A stretch of 64,000 bases of DNA from Chamaelirium japonicum (GCA_947650365.1 OX393555.1:79427995-79491994); one strand, 5' to 3'; shown: positions 13,671-27,837, numbered from the stretch's first letter. Translations and numbers: made by a program. The notes: generated by a model not told the origin, from the letters alone.

Positions 13671-14408
13671 AATTAGAATGGATCGTGCGAATGAATTAGA
13701 ATGGATCATGCTAATGAATTAGAATGGATCATACGAATGAATTCGAATAGATTGTGCGAATGAATTAGAATGGATCGTACGAATGAATTAGAATGGATCG
13801 TATGAATGAATTAGAATGGATCGTGCAAATAAATTAGAATGGATCGTACGAATGAATTAGAATGGATACATTCGTGCGAATGAATTAGAATGGATCGTAC
13901 GAATGAGTAAGAATGGATCGTATGAATGAAATCTAATGGATCGTACGAATGAATTTGAATGGATCGTGCAAAAAAATTAGATTGGATCGTGCGAATGAAT
14001 TAGAATGGATCGTACGAATGAATTAGAATGGATACATTCATGCGAATGAATTAGAATGGATCGTATGAATGAATTAGAATGGATCGTATGAATGAATTTG
14101 AATGGATCGTACGTATGAATTAGAATGGATCGTACGAATGAATTAGAATGGATCGTATGAATGAATTAGAATAGATCGTGCGAACGAATTAGAATGGATC
14201 GTACGAATGAATTAGAATGGATACATTCGTGCGAAAGAATTAGAATGGATTGTATGAATGAATTAGAATGGGTCGTACGAATGAATTAGAATGGATCGTA
14301 TGAATATATTAGAATGGATCGTGTGAATGAATTAGAATGGATCGTACGAATGAATTACGATAGATACCTTCAGGCAAATGAAATAGAATGGATTGTACGA
14401 ATGAGTAA

Positions 14409-17400
14409 GAATGGATCGTACGAATGAAATGGAATGGATCATATGAATGAATTAGAATGGATCGTGCGAATGAATTAGATTGTATCGTGCGAATGAATTA
14501 GAATGGATCGTACGAATGAGTAAGAATGGATCGTAGGAATGAAATAGAATGGATCGTATGAATTAATTAGAATGGATCATACGACAGAAATAGAATGGAA
14601 TGTATAAATGAATTAGAATGGATCGTACGAATTAGAATGGATCATATGAATGAATTAGAATGGATTGTGCTAATAAATTAGAATGGATCGTACGAATGAA
14701 TTAGAATGGATCGTACGAATGAATTAGAATGGATCGTATGAATGAATAAGAATGGATCGTGCGAATGAATTAGAATGGATCATACGAATGAATTAGAATG
14801 GATACATTCGTGCGAATGAATTAGAATGGATTGTATGAATGAATTAGAATGGATCGTGCGAATGAATTAGAATGGATCGTACGAATGAATTAGAATGGAT
14901 CGTATGAATGAATTAGAATGGATCATGCGAATGAATTAGAATGGATCGTACGAATGAATTAGAATGGATACATTTGTGCGAATGAATTAGAATGTATCGT
15001 ACGAATGAGTTAGAATGGATCGTATGAATGAAATAGAATGGATCGTACAAATGAATTAGAATGGATCGTGCTAATGAATTAGAATGGATCGTACGAATGA
15101 ATTAGAATAGATTGTGCGAATGAATTAGAATGGATTGTACGAATGAATTAGAATGGATTCATTCATGCAAAAGAATTAGAATATATGGATTGTATGAATG
15201 AATTAGAATGGATCGTATGAATGAATTAGAATGGATCGTGCGAATGAATTAGAATGGATCGTACGAATGAATTAGAATGGATCGTACGATTGAATTAGAA
15301 TGGATCGTGCGAATGAATTAGAATGGATCGTACGAATGAATTAGAATGGATACATTCGTGCGAATGAATTAGAATGGATCGTACGAATGAGTAAGAATGG
15401 ATCGTATGAATGAATTAGAATGGATCGAATGAATGAATTAAAATGGATCGTACAAATGAATTAGAATGGATCGTACAAATGAATTAGAATAGATAGTGCG
15501 AATGAATTAGAATGGATCATACGAATGAATTAGAATGTATACATTCGTGCGAATGAATTAGAATGGATCGTATGAATTAATTAGATTGGATCATATGAAT
15601 GAATTAGAATGGATCGTATGTATGAGTTAGAATGGATACATTCATGGGAATGAATTAGAATGGATCGTACAAAGGAATTAGAATGGATCATACGAATGAA
15701 ATAGAATGGATCATTTGAAGGAATTAGAATGGATCATTCGAAGGAATTAGAATGGATCGTATGACTGAATTAGAAAGGATACATTCGTGCAAAACAATTA
15801 GAATGGATTGTATGAATGAATTAGAATGGATCGTACAAATGAATTAGAATGGATCGTGCGAATGAATTAGAATGGATCGTACGAATGAATTAGAATAGAT
15901 TGCGCGAATGAATTAGAATGGATCGTACGAATGAATTAGAATGGATACATTCGTGCGAATGAATTAGAATGGATCGTATGAATGAATTCGAATGGATCGT
16001 ACGAATGAATTAGAATGGATACATTCATGCGAATGAATTATAATGGATCATACGAAGGAATTAGGGTGGATCGTACGAATGAATTAGAATGGATATATTC
16101 GTGCGAAAGAATTAGAATGGATTGTATGAATGAATTAGAATGGATCGTATGAATGAATTAGAATGGATCGTGCGAATGAATTAGAATGGATCATACGAAT
16201 GAATTAGAATGGATCGTACGAATGAATTTGAATGGATACATTCGTGCGAATGAATTCGAATGGATCGTATGAATGAATTAGAATAGATTGTGCGAATGAA
16301 TTAGAATGGATATTAGAATGAATTAGAATGGATCGTACGTATAAATTAGAATGGATTGATTCTAATTCATTCGTACGATCCATTCTAATTCCTTCGTACG
16401 ATCCATTCTAAATCCTTCGTACGATCCATTCTAATTCATTTGCACGATCCATTGTAATTCATTCATACAATCCATTCTAATTCTTTTGCACGAATCTATC
16501 TATTCTAATTCATTCGTATGATCCATTCTAATTCCTTCGTACGAACCATTCTAATTCATTCCCACGAATGTATCCATTCTAATTCATAGGTACGAGCCAT
16601 TCTAATTCATTCATACGATCCAATCTAATTCATTCATACAATCCATTCTAATTCATTCGCACGAATGTATCCATTCTAATTCATTCGTACGATCCATTCT
16701 AATTCAATCGCACAATCTATTCTAATTCATTTGTACGATCCATTCTAATTCATTAGCACGATCCATTCTAATTCATTCGTACGATCCATTCTATTTCATT
16801 CGTACGATTCATTCTTACTCATTCGTTCGATCCATTCTAATTCATTCGTACGAATGTATCCATTCTAATTCATTCGTACGATCCATTAGTTCGTACGATC
16901 CATTCGTACTCATTCGTGCGATCCATTCTAATTCATTCGCACGAATGTATCCATTCTAATTCATTCGTACGATCCATTCTAATTCATTCGCACGATCTAT
17001 TCTAATTCATTCATACGATCCATTCTAATTCATTTGTACGATCCATTCTAATTCATTAGCATGATCCATTCTAATTCATTGGCACGATCCATTCTTACTC
17101 ATTCATACGATCCATTCTAATTCATATGATCCATTCTAATCCATTCTAATTCCTTTGTACAAATAAATTAGAATAGATCATACGAAGGAATTATGGTGGA
17201 TCGTACGAATGAATTAGAATTGATACATTCGTGCGAAAGAATTAGAATGGATTGTGCGAATGAATTAGAATGGATCGTGTGATGAATTAGAATGGATCAT
17301 ACGAATGAATTAGAATGGATCGTATGAATGAATTCGAACGGATCGTACGAATGAATTAGAATGGATCGTGCTAATGAATTAGAATGGATCATAAGAATGA

Positions 17401-17950
17401 AATAGAATGGATCGTACGAATAAATTAGAATGGATCGTGCTAATTAATTAGAATGGATCGTACGAATAAATTAGAATGGATCATATGAAGGAATTAGGGT
17501 GGATCGTACGAATGATTTAGAATAGATACATTCGTGCGAAAGAATTAGAATGGATTGTATGAATGAATTAGAATGGATCATACAAATGAATTAGAATAGA
17601 TCGTGCGAATGAATTAGAATGGATCGTACGAATGAATTAAAATAGATCGTATGAATGAATTAGAATGGATCGTGCGAATGAATTAGAATGGATATATTCG
17701 TGCGAATGAATTAGAATGGATCGTACGAATGAGTAAGAATAGATCGTACTAATGAAATAGAATGGATTGTACGAATTAATTAGAATGGATCGTGCTAATG
17801 AATTAGAATGGATCGTACGAATGAATAAGAATGGATTATGCGAATGAATTAGAATGAATCATACGAATGAATTAGAATGGATACATTCGTGCGAATGAAT
17901 TAGAATAGATTGTATGAATGAATTAGATTGGATCGTATGAATGAATTAGA
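14409..17950. repeat. Large unit D (second copy of B, mosaic end)
   Basis: It follows B at an offset of about 10,010 bp through the inverted block 16,360-17,158 and shares B-specific variants such as TTCTAAATCC and GAGCCATT. From roughly 17,740 it instead carries variants of A and C, for example AATTAATTAG and GAATAAGAATGGATTATGC. The homology to the A-D family then stops near 17,950, before the position of the A/B/C hairpin. A 4-bp slip lies near 15,181 (GAATATATGG). Confidence 0.75.
16360..17158 (-). repeat. Inverted block in unit D
   Basis: Same two junction sequences as in B, with the TTTGTACAAA centre at 17,158/17,159. Confidence 0.92.
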
Positions 17951-18080
17951 ATGGATCGTACGTATGAATTAGAATGGATACATTCATGGGAATGAATTAG
18001 AATGGATCGTACGAAGGAATTAGAATGGATCGTATGAAGGAATTAGAGCGAATGAATTAGAATGGATCGTACGAATGAGT
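17951..18080 (+). repeat. Linker between units A-D and segment E1
   Basis: Forward monomers including a CATGGG 28-bp variant and a truncated monomer (GGAATTAGAGCGAATG near 18,041). A very similar truncation (GGAATTAAAGCGAATG) recurs near 31,951, so this edge is an older shared breakpoint. Confidence 0.6.
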
Positions 18081-19283
18081 AAGAATAGATCGTACAAATG
18101 AAATAGAATGGATCGTATGAATGAATTAGAATGGATCGTATGAATGAATTAGAATGGATCGTATGAATGAATTCGAACGGATCGTACGAATGAGTTAGAA
18201 TGGATACAGTCGTCCGAATGAATTAGAAAGGATCATATGAAAGAATTAGGGTGGATCGTACGAATGAATTAGACTGGATACATTCGTGCGAAAGAATTAG
18301 AATGGATTGTATGAATGAATTAGAATGGATTGTATGAATGAATTAGAATGGATCGTGCGAATTAATTAGAATGGATCATAAGAATGAATTAGAATGGATC
18401 GTATGAATGAATTAGAATGGATCGTGCAAATGAATTAGAATGGATTGTACGAATGAATTAGAATGGATATATTCGTGCGAATCAATTAGCATGGATCGTA
18501 CGAATGAGCAAGAATGGATCGTACGAATGAAATAGAATGGATCATACGAATGAGTAAGAATGGATCGTACGAATGAAATAGAATGGATCGTACGAATGAA
18601 TTAGAATGGATCGTGCTAATGAATTAGAATGGACCGTACGAATGAATTAGAATAGATTGTGCGAATGAATTAGAATAGATCGTACGAATGAATTAGAATG
18701 GATACATTCGTGCGAATGAATTAGAATGGATCATATGAATGAGTTAGATTGGATCGTATGAATGAATTAGAATGGATCGTACGTATGAATTAGAATAGAT
18801 ATATTCATGGGAATGAATTAGAATGGATCGTACGAAGGAATTAGAATGGATCATATGAAGAAATAGAATGGATCATACGAAGGAATTAGAATGAATCGTA
18901 CGAAGGAATTAGAATGGATCATACAAAGGAATTAGAATGGACCATACGAATGAATTAGAATGGATACATACGTGTAAAAGAATTAGAATAGATTGTATAA
19001 ATGAATTAGAATGGATCGTGCAAATGAATTTGAATGGATCGTGTGAATGAATTAGAATGGATCATACGAATGAACTAGAATAGATTGTGCGAATGAATTA
19101 GAAAGGATTGTAAGAATGAATTAGAATGGATACATTCGTGCGAATAAATTAGAATGGATCGTATGAATGAATTAGAATGGATCGTATGAATGAATTTGAA
19201 TGGATCGTATGAATGAATTAGAATGGATACTTCATGCGAATGAATTATATTGGATCATACGAAGGAATTAGGGTGGGTCGTAC

Positions 19284-20144
19284 TCTAATTCCTTCATATG
19301 ATCCATTCGTACGCTCCATTCTAATTCCTTCGTACGATCCATTCGAATTCATTCATACGATCCATTCTAATTCATTCATACGATCCATTCTAATTCATTC
19401 GCACGAATGTATCCATTCTAATTCATTCTTACGATCCATTATAATTCATTCGCACGATCCAATCTAATTCATTCGCACGATCCATTCTAATTCATCATTC
19501 GCACAATCTATTCTAATTCATTCGTACGCCCTATTCTAATTCATTAGCACGATCCATTCTAATTCATTCGTACGATCCATTCTATTTCATTCGTACGATC
19601 CATTCTTACTCAGTCGTACGATCTATTCTAATTCATTCGCACGAATGTATCCATTCTAATTCATTCGTACGATCCATTCTAATTCATTCGCACGATCCAT
19701 TCTAATTCATTCACACATTTCATTCTAATTCATACGTATGATCCATTCTAATTCATTCATATGATCCATTCTAATTCATTCATACGATCAATTCTAATTC
19801 ATTCGCACGATCCATTCTAATCTATTAGTACGATCCATTATTACTCATTCGTAAGATCCATTCTAATTCATTCGCACGAATGTATCCATTCCAATTCATT
19901 CGTACGATCCATTCTAAATCCTTCGTACGATCCATTCTATTTCATTCATACGATCCATTCTAATTCATTCATAAAATCTATTCTAATTCTTTCGCACGAA
20001 TGTATCCATTCTAATTCATTCGTACAATCCACCCTAATTCCTTCATATGATCCATTCTAATTCATTCGCACGAATATATCCATTCTAATTCATTCGTACG
20101 ATCCTTTCAAATTCATTCATATGATCTATTCTAATTCATTCGCA
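19284..20144 (-). repeat. E1 inverted block 1
   Basis: Starts abruptly at GTAC|TCTAATTCC and ends at TTCGCACGA|AGGAATTAG. An open frame of 60-77 codons crosses the left junction here and in E2, but it is only translated repeat. Confidence 0.9.
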
Positions 20145-20957
20145 CGAAGGAATTAGAATGGATCGTACAAATGAATGAATTAGAATGGATCATACGTACG
20201 AATGTATTAGAAAGGATAGATTCGTATGAAAGAATTAGAATTGATTGTATGAATGAATTAGAATGGATCGTATGAATGAAATAGAATGGATTGTACGAAG
20301 GAATTAGAATGGATCGTACGAATGAATTAGAACGGATACATTCGTGCGAATGAATTACAATGGATCGTAAGAATGAGTAAGAATGGATCGTACGAATGAA
20401 ATAGAATGGATCATACGAATGAATTAGAATGGATCGTGCTAATGAATTAGAAAGGATCGTACGAAAGAATTAGAATAGATTGTGCGAATGAATTAGAATG
20501 GATCGTACGAATGAATTAGAATAGATCGAATGAATGAATTAGAATGGATCGTGCGAATGAATTAGAATGGATCGTACGAATGAATTAGAATGGATACATT
20601 CGTGCTAATGAATTAGAATGGATCGTACGAATGAGTAAGAATGGATCGTATGAATGAAATAGAATGGATCGTGCGAATGAATTAGAATGGATCGTATGAA
20701 TGAAATAGAATGTATCGTATGAATGCATTAGAATGGATCGTGCGAATTAATTAGAATGGATCATACGAATGAATTAGAATAGATACATTCGTGCGAATGA
20801 ATTAGAATGGATCATACGAAGGAATTAGGATGGATCGTACGAATGAATTAGAATGGATATATTCTTGCGAAAGAATTAGAATGGATTGTATGAATGAATC
20901 AGAATGGATCGTATGAATGAATTAGAATGGATTGTACGAATGAATTAGAATGGATTA

Positions 20958-21157
20958 TTCTAATTCATTCGTACGATCCATTCTAATTCATTTGTACGAT
21001 CCATTCTAATTCATTCGTATGATCCATTCTAATTCATTCGTACGAACCATTCTTACTCATTCGTACGATCCATTCTAATTCATTCGTACGATCCATTCGA
21101 AGTCATTCATACGATCCATTCTAATCCATTCTAATTCATTCGTACGATCCATTCTAA
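20958..21157 (-). repeat. E1 inverted block 2
   Basis: Enters at GGATTA|TTCTAATTC and leaves at CATTCTAA|TGAATTCGTGC. Confidence 0.88.
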
Positions 21158-21402
21158 TGAATTCGTGCTAATGAATTAGATTGATACATTCGTGCGAATG
21201 AATTAGAATGGATCGTATGAATGAATTAGAATGGATCGTACGAATGAATTAGAATGGATACATTTGTGCGAATGAATTAGAATGGATCGTATGAATAAAT
21301 TAGATTGCATCGTATGAATGAATTAGAATGGGAATGAATTAGAATGGATCGTACGAATGAATTAGAATGGATCGTACGAAGGAATTAGAATGGATACATT
21401 TG

Positions 21403-21649
21403 TACGATCTATTCTAATTCATTCATACAATCCATTCTAATTTTTTCGCACGAATGTATCCATTCTAATTCATTCGTACGATCCACCCTAATTCCTTCGT
21501 ATGATCCATTCTAATTCATACGCACGAATGAATCCATTCTAATCCATTCGTACGATGCATTCGAATTCATTCATACGATCCATTCTAATTCATTCGCACG
21601 ATCCAATCTAATTCATTCCTACGATCCTTTCTAATTCATTCATACGATC
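21403..21649 (-). repeat. E1 inverted block 3
   Basis: Enters at ACATTTGTACGATC and leaves at CATACGATCGTGTGAATT; the ACGATCGT at the exit is an 8-bp palindrome. Confidence 0.87.
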
Positions 21650-21828
21650 GTGTGAATTAATTAGAATGGATCGTACGAATGAATTAGAATGGATACATTC
21701 GTGCGAAAGAGTTAGAATGGATCATACGAAGCAATTAGGGTGGATCGTACGAATGAATTAGAATGGATACATTCGTGCGAAAGAATTAGAATGGATTGTA
21801 TGAATGAATTAGAAAGGATCGTACGAAT

Positions 21829-22284
21829 GTATCCATTCTAATTCCTTCGTACGATCCATTCTAATTCATTCGTACTATCCATTCTAATTCATTCATACGA
21901 TCCATTATAATCCATTCATACGATCCAATCTAATTCATTCATACGATCCATTCTAATTCATTCGCACGAATGTATTCATTCTAATTCATTCGTACGATCC
22001 ATTCTAATTCCTTCGTACGATCCATTCTAATCCATTCTATTTCATTCATACGATCCATTCTAATCCATTCTAATTCATTCATACGATCCATTCTAATTTA
22101 TTCTAATTCATTCATACGATCCATTCTAATTACATTCGCACGATACATTCTAATTCATTCTAATTCATTTGTCGTATGATCCATTCTAATTCCTTCGTAC
22201 GATCCATTCTATTTCATTCGTATGATCCATTCTAATTCCTTCGTACGATCCATTCTAATTCATACGTACGATCCATTCTAATTA
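21829..22284 (-). repeat. E1 inverted block 4
   Basis: Contains several shortened units (TAATCCATTC runs) and exits at the atypical CTAATTAGACTTGATTG near 22,281. Confidence 0.87.
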
Positions 22285-23110
22285 GACTTGATTGTATGAA
22301 TGAGTAAGAATGGATTGTACGAATGAAATAGAATGGATCGTACGAATGAATTAGAATGGATTGTGCTAATGAATTAGAATGGATCGTACGAATGAATTTG
22401 AATAGATTGTGCGAATGAATTGGAATGGATCGTACGAATGAATTAGAATGGATCGTATGAATGAATTAGATTGGATCGTATGAATGAATTAGAATGGATC
22501 GTATGTATGAATTAGAATGGATACATTCACGGGAATGAATTAGAATGGATCGTACGAAGGAATTAGAATGGATCATTCGAATGAAATAGAATTGATCGTA
22601 TGAAGGAATTAGAATGGATCGTACGAAGGAATGCGAATGGATCGTACGAAGGAATCAGGGTGGATCGTACGAATGAATTAGAATGGATTAGAATTAGAAT
22701 GGATTCATTCGTGCTAATGAATTAGAATGGATCGTACGAATAAATTAGAATAGAATGTGCGAATGAATTAGAATGGATCATACGAATGTATTAGAATGGA
22801 TCGTATAAATAAATTAGAATGGATCTTGCGAATGAATTATAATATATTGTACGAAGGAATTAGAATGGATCGTACGAATGAATTAGAATGGATACATTCG
22901 TGCATGGATACATTAGTGCGAAGGAATTAGAATGGATCGTACGAATGGATCGTACGAAGGAATTAGAATGAATTAGAATGGATACATTCGTGCGAATGAA
23001 TTAGAATGGATCGTATGAATGAACTAGATTGGATCGTATGAATGAATTAGAATGGATCGTACGTATGAATTAGAATGGATCGTACGAATGAATTAGAATG
23101 GATTAGAATG

Positions 23111-23504
23111 ATCCATTCTTATTCATTCACACGAATGTATCCATTCTAATGCATTCGCACGATCCATTCTAATTCCTTCGTACGATCCATTCTAATTCAT
23201 TCATACGATCCATTCTAATTCATTCGGACAAATGTATCCACTCTAATTCATTCATACGATCCATTCTAATTCATTCGCACGATCCATTCTAATCCATTCT
23301 AATTCATCATTCGCACAATCTATTCTAATTCATTCGCACGATCTATTCTAATTCATTCGTACGATCCATTCTAATTCATTCGTATGATCCATTCTAATTC
23401 ATTCACACGATCGATTCTAATTCATTCATACGATCCATTCTAATTCATTCGTACGATCCATTCGTACGATCCATTCGTACGATCCATTCGTACGATCCAT
23501 TCGT
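23111..23504 (-). repeat. E1 inverted block 5
   Basis: Enters at GATTAGAATGATCCATTC and ends in the 13-bp tandem run that forms the E1/E2 boundary. Confidence 0.88.
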
Positions 23505-23505
23505 A
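23447..23505 (-). repeat. Tandem 13-bp half-monomer
   Basis: Four exact copies of ATTCGTACGATCC (23,447-23,498) plus a partial copy. This is the complement of the right half of the monomer with the 10-bp left half missing, so the half unit was amplified by itself. It sits exactly at the E1/E2 junction. Confidence 0.92.
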
Positions 23506-24729
23506 AGAATGGATCGTACAAATGAAATAGAATGGATCGTATGAATGAATTAGAATGGATCGTAAGAATGAATTAGAATGGATCGTATGAATAAATTAGA
23601 ATGGATCGTATGAATGAATCGAACGGATCGTACGAATGAGTTAGAATGGATACAGTCGTGCGAATGAATTAGAAAGGATCATATGAAAGAATTAGGGTGG
23701 ATCGTACGAATGAATTAGACTGGATACATTCGTGCGAAAGAATTAGAATGGATTGTATGAATGAATTAGAATGGATTGTATGAATGAATTAGAATGGATC
23801 GTGCGAATTAATTAGAATGGATCATACGAATGAATTAGAATGGATCGTATGAATGAATTAGAATGGATCGTGCGAATGAATTAGAATGGATTGTACGAAT
23901 GAATTAGAATGGATACATTCGTGCGAATCAATTAGCATGGATCGTACGAATGAGTAAGAATGGATCGTACGAATGAAATAGAATGGATCATACGAATGAG
24001 TAAGAATGGATCGTACGAATGAAATAGAATGGATCGTACGAATGAATTAGAATGGATCGTGCTAATGAATTAGAATGGACCGTACGAATGAATTAGAATA
24101 GATTGTGCGAATGAATTAGAATAGATAGTACGAATGAATTAGAATGGATACATTTGTGCGAATGAATTAGAATGGATCGTATGAATGAGTTAGATTGGAT
24201 CGTATGAATGAATTAGAATGGATCGTACGTATGAATTAGAATAGATATATTCATGGGAATGAATTAGAATGGATCGTACTAAGGAATTAGAATGGATCAT
24301 ATGAAGAAATAGAATGGATCATACGAAGGAATTAGAATGGATCGTACGAAGGAATTAGAATGGATCGTACAAAGGAATTAGAATGGACCATACGAATGAA
24401 TTAGAATGGATACATTCGTGTAAAAGAATTAGAATAGATTGTATAAATGAATTAGAATGGATCGTGCAAATGAATTTGAATGGATCGTGTGAATGAATTA
24501 GAATGGATCATACGAATGAACTAGAATAGATTGTGCGAATGAATTAGAAAGGATCGTAAGAATGAATTAGAATGGATACATTCGTGCGAATAAATTAGAA
24601 TGGATCGTATGAATGAATTAGAATGGATCGTATGAATGAATTTGAATGGATCGTACGAATGAATTAGAATGGATACTTCATGCGAATGAATTAGATTGGA
24701 TCATACGAAGGAATTAGGGTGGATCGTAC

Positions 24730-25593
24730 TCTAATTCCTTCATACGATCCATTCGTACGATCCATTCTAATTCCTTCGTACGATCCATTCGAATTCATTC
24801 ATACGATCCATTCTAATTCATTCATACGATCCATTCTAATTCATTCGCACGAATGTATCCATTCTAATTCATTCTTACGATCCATTATAATTCATTCGCA
24901 CGATCCAATCTAATTCATTCGCACGATCCATTCTAATTCATCATTCGCACAATCTATTCTAATTCATTCGTACGCCCTATTCTAATTCATTAGCATGATC
25001 CATTCTAATTCATTCGTACGATCCATTCTATTTCATTCGTGCGATCCATTCTTACTCATTCGTACGATCTATTCTAATTCATTCGCACGAATGTATCCAT
25101 TCTAATTCATTCGTACGATCCATTCTAATTCATTCGCACGATCCATTCTAATTCATTCACACATTTCATTCTAATTCATACGTACGATCCATTATAATTC
25201 ATTCATATGATCCATTCTAATTCATTCATACGATCAATTCTAATTCATTCGCACTATCCATTCTAATCTATTCGTACGATCCATTCTTACTCATTCGTAC
25301 GATCCATTCTAATTCATTCGCACGAACGTATCCATTCTAATTCATTCGTACGATCCATTCTAAATCCTTCGTACGATCCATTCTATTTCATTCATACGAT
25401 CCATTCTAATTCATTCATAAAATCTATTCTAATTCTTTCGCACGAATGTATCCATTCTAATTCATTCGTACAATCCACCCTAATTCCTTCATATGATCCA
25501 TTCTAATTCATTCGCACGAATATATCCATTCTAATTCATTCGTACGATCCTTTCAAATTCATTCATATGATCCATTCTAATTCATTCGCACGA
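24730..25593 (-). repeat. E2 inverted block 1
   Basis: Copy of the 19,284 block with the same left junction GTAC|TCTAATTCC. Confidence 0.9.
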
Positions 25594-26436
25594 AGGAATT
25601 AGAATGGATCGTACAAATAAATGAATTAGAATGGATCATACGTACGAATGTATTAGAATGGATAGATTCGTATGAAAGAATTAGAATTGATTGTATGAAT
25701 GAATTAGAATGGATCGTATGAATGAAATAGAATGGATTGTACGAAGAAATTAGAATGGATCGTACGAATGAATTAGAATGGATACATTCGTGCGAATGAA
25801 TTACAATGGATCGTAAGAATGAGTAAGAATGGATCGTACGAATGAAATAGAATGAAATAGAATGGATCGTACGAATGAAATAGAATGGATCATACGAATG
25901 AATTAGAATGGATCGTGCTAATGAATTAGAAAGGATCGTACGAAAGAATTAGAATAGATTGTGCGAATGAATTAGAATGGATCGTACGAATGAATTAGAA
26001 TAGATCGTATGAATGAATTAGAATGGATCGTGCGAATGAATTAGAATGGATCGTACGAATGAATTAGAATGGATACATTCATGCTAATGAATTAGAATGG
26101 ATCGTACGAATGAGTAAGAATGGATCGTACGAATGAAATAGAATGGATCGTGCGAATGAATTAGAATGGATCGTATGAATGAAATAGAATGTATCGTATG
26201 AATGAATTAGAATGGATCGTGCGAATGAATTAGAATGGATCATACGAATGAATTAGAATAGATACATTCGTGCGAATGAATTAGAATGGATCATACGAAG
26301 GAAATAGTATGGATCGTACGAATGAATTAGAATGGATACATTCTTGCGAAAGAATTAGAATGGATTGTATGAATGAATCAGAAAGGATCGTATGAATGAA
26401 TAAGAATGGATTGTACGAATGAATTAGAATGGATTA

Positions 26437-26636
26437 TTCTAATTCATTCGTACGATCCATTCTAATTCATTTGTACGATCCATTCTAATTCATTCGTATG
26501 ATCCATTCTAATTCATTCGTACGAACCATTCTTACTCATTCGTACGATCCATTCTAATTCATTCGTACGATCCATTCGAAGTCATTCATACGATCCATTC
26601 TAATCCATTCTAATTCATTCGTACGATCCATTCTAA
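26437..26636 (-). repeat. E2 inverted block 2
   Basis: Copy of the 20,958 block; same junctions and same length. Confidence 0.88.
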
Positions 26637-26972
26637 TGAATTCGTGCTAATGAATTAGATTGATACATTCATGCGAATGAATTAGAATGGATCGTATGAA
26701 TGAATTAGAATGGATCGTACGAATGAATTAGAATGGATCGTACGAATGAATTAGAATGGATCGTATGAATGAATTAGAATGGATCGTACGAATGAATTAG
26801 AATGGATCGTACGAATGAATTGGAATGGATACATTTATGCGAATGAATAAGAATGGATCGTATGAATAAATTAGATTGCATCGTATGAATGAATTAGAAT
26901 GGGAATGAATTAGAATGGATCGTACGAATGAATTAGAATGGATCGTACGAAGGAATTAGAATGGATACATTT

Positions 26973-27220
26973 GTACGATCTATTCTAATTCATTCATACA
27001 ATCCATTCTAATTTTTTCGCACGAATGTATCCATTCTAATTCATTCGTACGATCCACCCTAATTCCTTTGTATGATCCATTCTAATTCATACGCACGAAT
27101 ATATCCTTTCTAATCCATTCATACGATCCATTCGAATTCATTCATACGATCCATTCTAATCCATTCGCACGATCCAATCTAATTCATTCATACGATCATT
27201 TCTAATTCATTCATACGATC
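26973..27220 (-). repeat. E2 inverted block 3
   Basis: Copy of the 21,403 block. Confidence 0.87.
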
Positions 27221-27398
27221 GTGTGAATTAATTAGAATGGATCGTACGAATGAATTAGAATGGATACATTCGTGCGAAAGAATTAGAATGGATCATATGA
27301 AGCAATTAGGGTGGATCGTACGAATGAATTAGAATGGATACATTCGTGCGAAAGAATTAGAATGGATTGTATGAATGAATTAGAAAGGATCGTACGAA

Positions 27399-27837
27399 TG
27401 TATCCATTCTAATTCCTTCGTACGATCCATTCTAATTCATTCGTACTATCCATTCTAATTCATTCATACGATCCAATCTAAGTCATTCATACGATCCAAT
27501 CTAATTCATTCATACGATCCATTCTAATTCATTCGCACGAATGTATTCATTCTAATTCATTCGTACGATCCATTCTAATTCCTTCGTACGATCCATTCTA
27601 ATCCATTCTAATTCATTCGTACGATCCATTCTAATTCATTCATACGATCCATTCTAATTTATTCTAATTCATTCATACGATCCATTCTAATTACATTCGC
27701 ACGATCCATTCTAATTCATTTGTCGTATGATCCATTCTAATTCCTTCGTACGATCCATTCTATTTCATTCGTATGATCCATTCTAATTCCTTCGTACGAT
27801 CCATTCTAATTCATACGTACGATCCATTCTAATTATA
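27399..27837 (-). repeat. E2 inverted block 4
   Basis: Copy of the 21,829 block, about 17 bp shorter, exiting at CTAATTATACTTGATTG (E1 has AGACTTG). Confidence 0.87.

Larger units (their letters stand above)
10057..14408. repeat. Large unit C (second copy of A)
   Basis: Closest relative is A. It shares the 1-bp deletion (GAATGATTAG near 10,489), TTATAAATCC near 11,689 and ACAATGCATT near 11,751. It lacks exactly one 23-bp monomer that A has near 540-560, so the offset falls from 10,056 to 10,033 bp. Inverted block 11,644-12,442 and hairpin 13,634-13,670 sit at the equivalent places. Confidence 0.82.
18081..23504. repeat. Duplicated segment E1
   Basis: First copy of a 5.4-5.6 kb segment. Offset to E2 is 5,424 bp at the start, 5,446 at 18,206-19,281, 5,479 near 21,161, 5,571 near 21,401 and 5,575 near 23,411. 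Steps of about 23, 33 and 92 bp are whole monomers or a monomer plus a half. Five inverted blocks lie at the same relative places in both copies. E1 ends in a 13-bp half-monomer run. Confidence 0.87.

Noticed and set aside
19234..19467. 77-codon frame at 19,234, its duplicate at 24,719-24,913, and frames at 32,322-32,507 and 33,598-33,828
   Set aside because: Same repeat peptide in every case. The conserved pair at 19,234 and 24,719 is explained by the E1/E2 duplication of DNA, not by protein constraint: the first part of the longer one is lost in the other copy.
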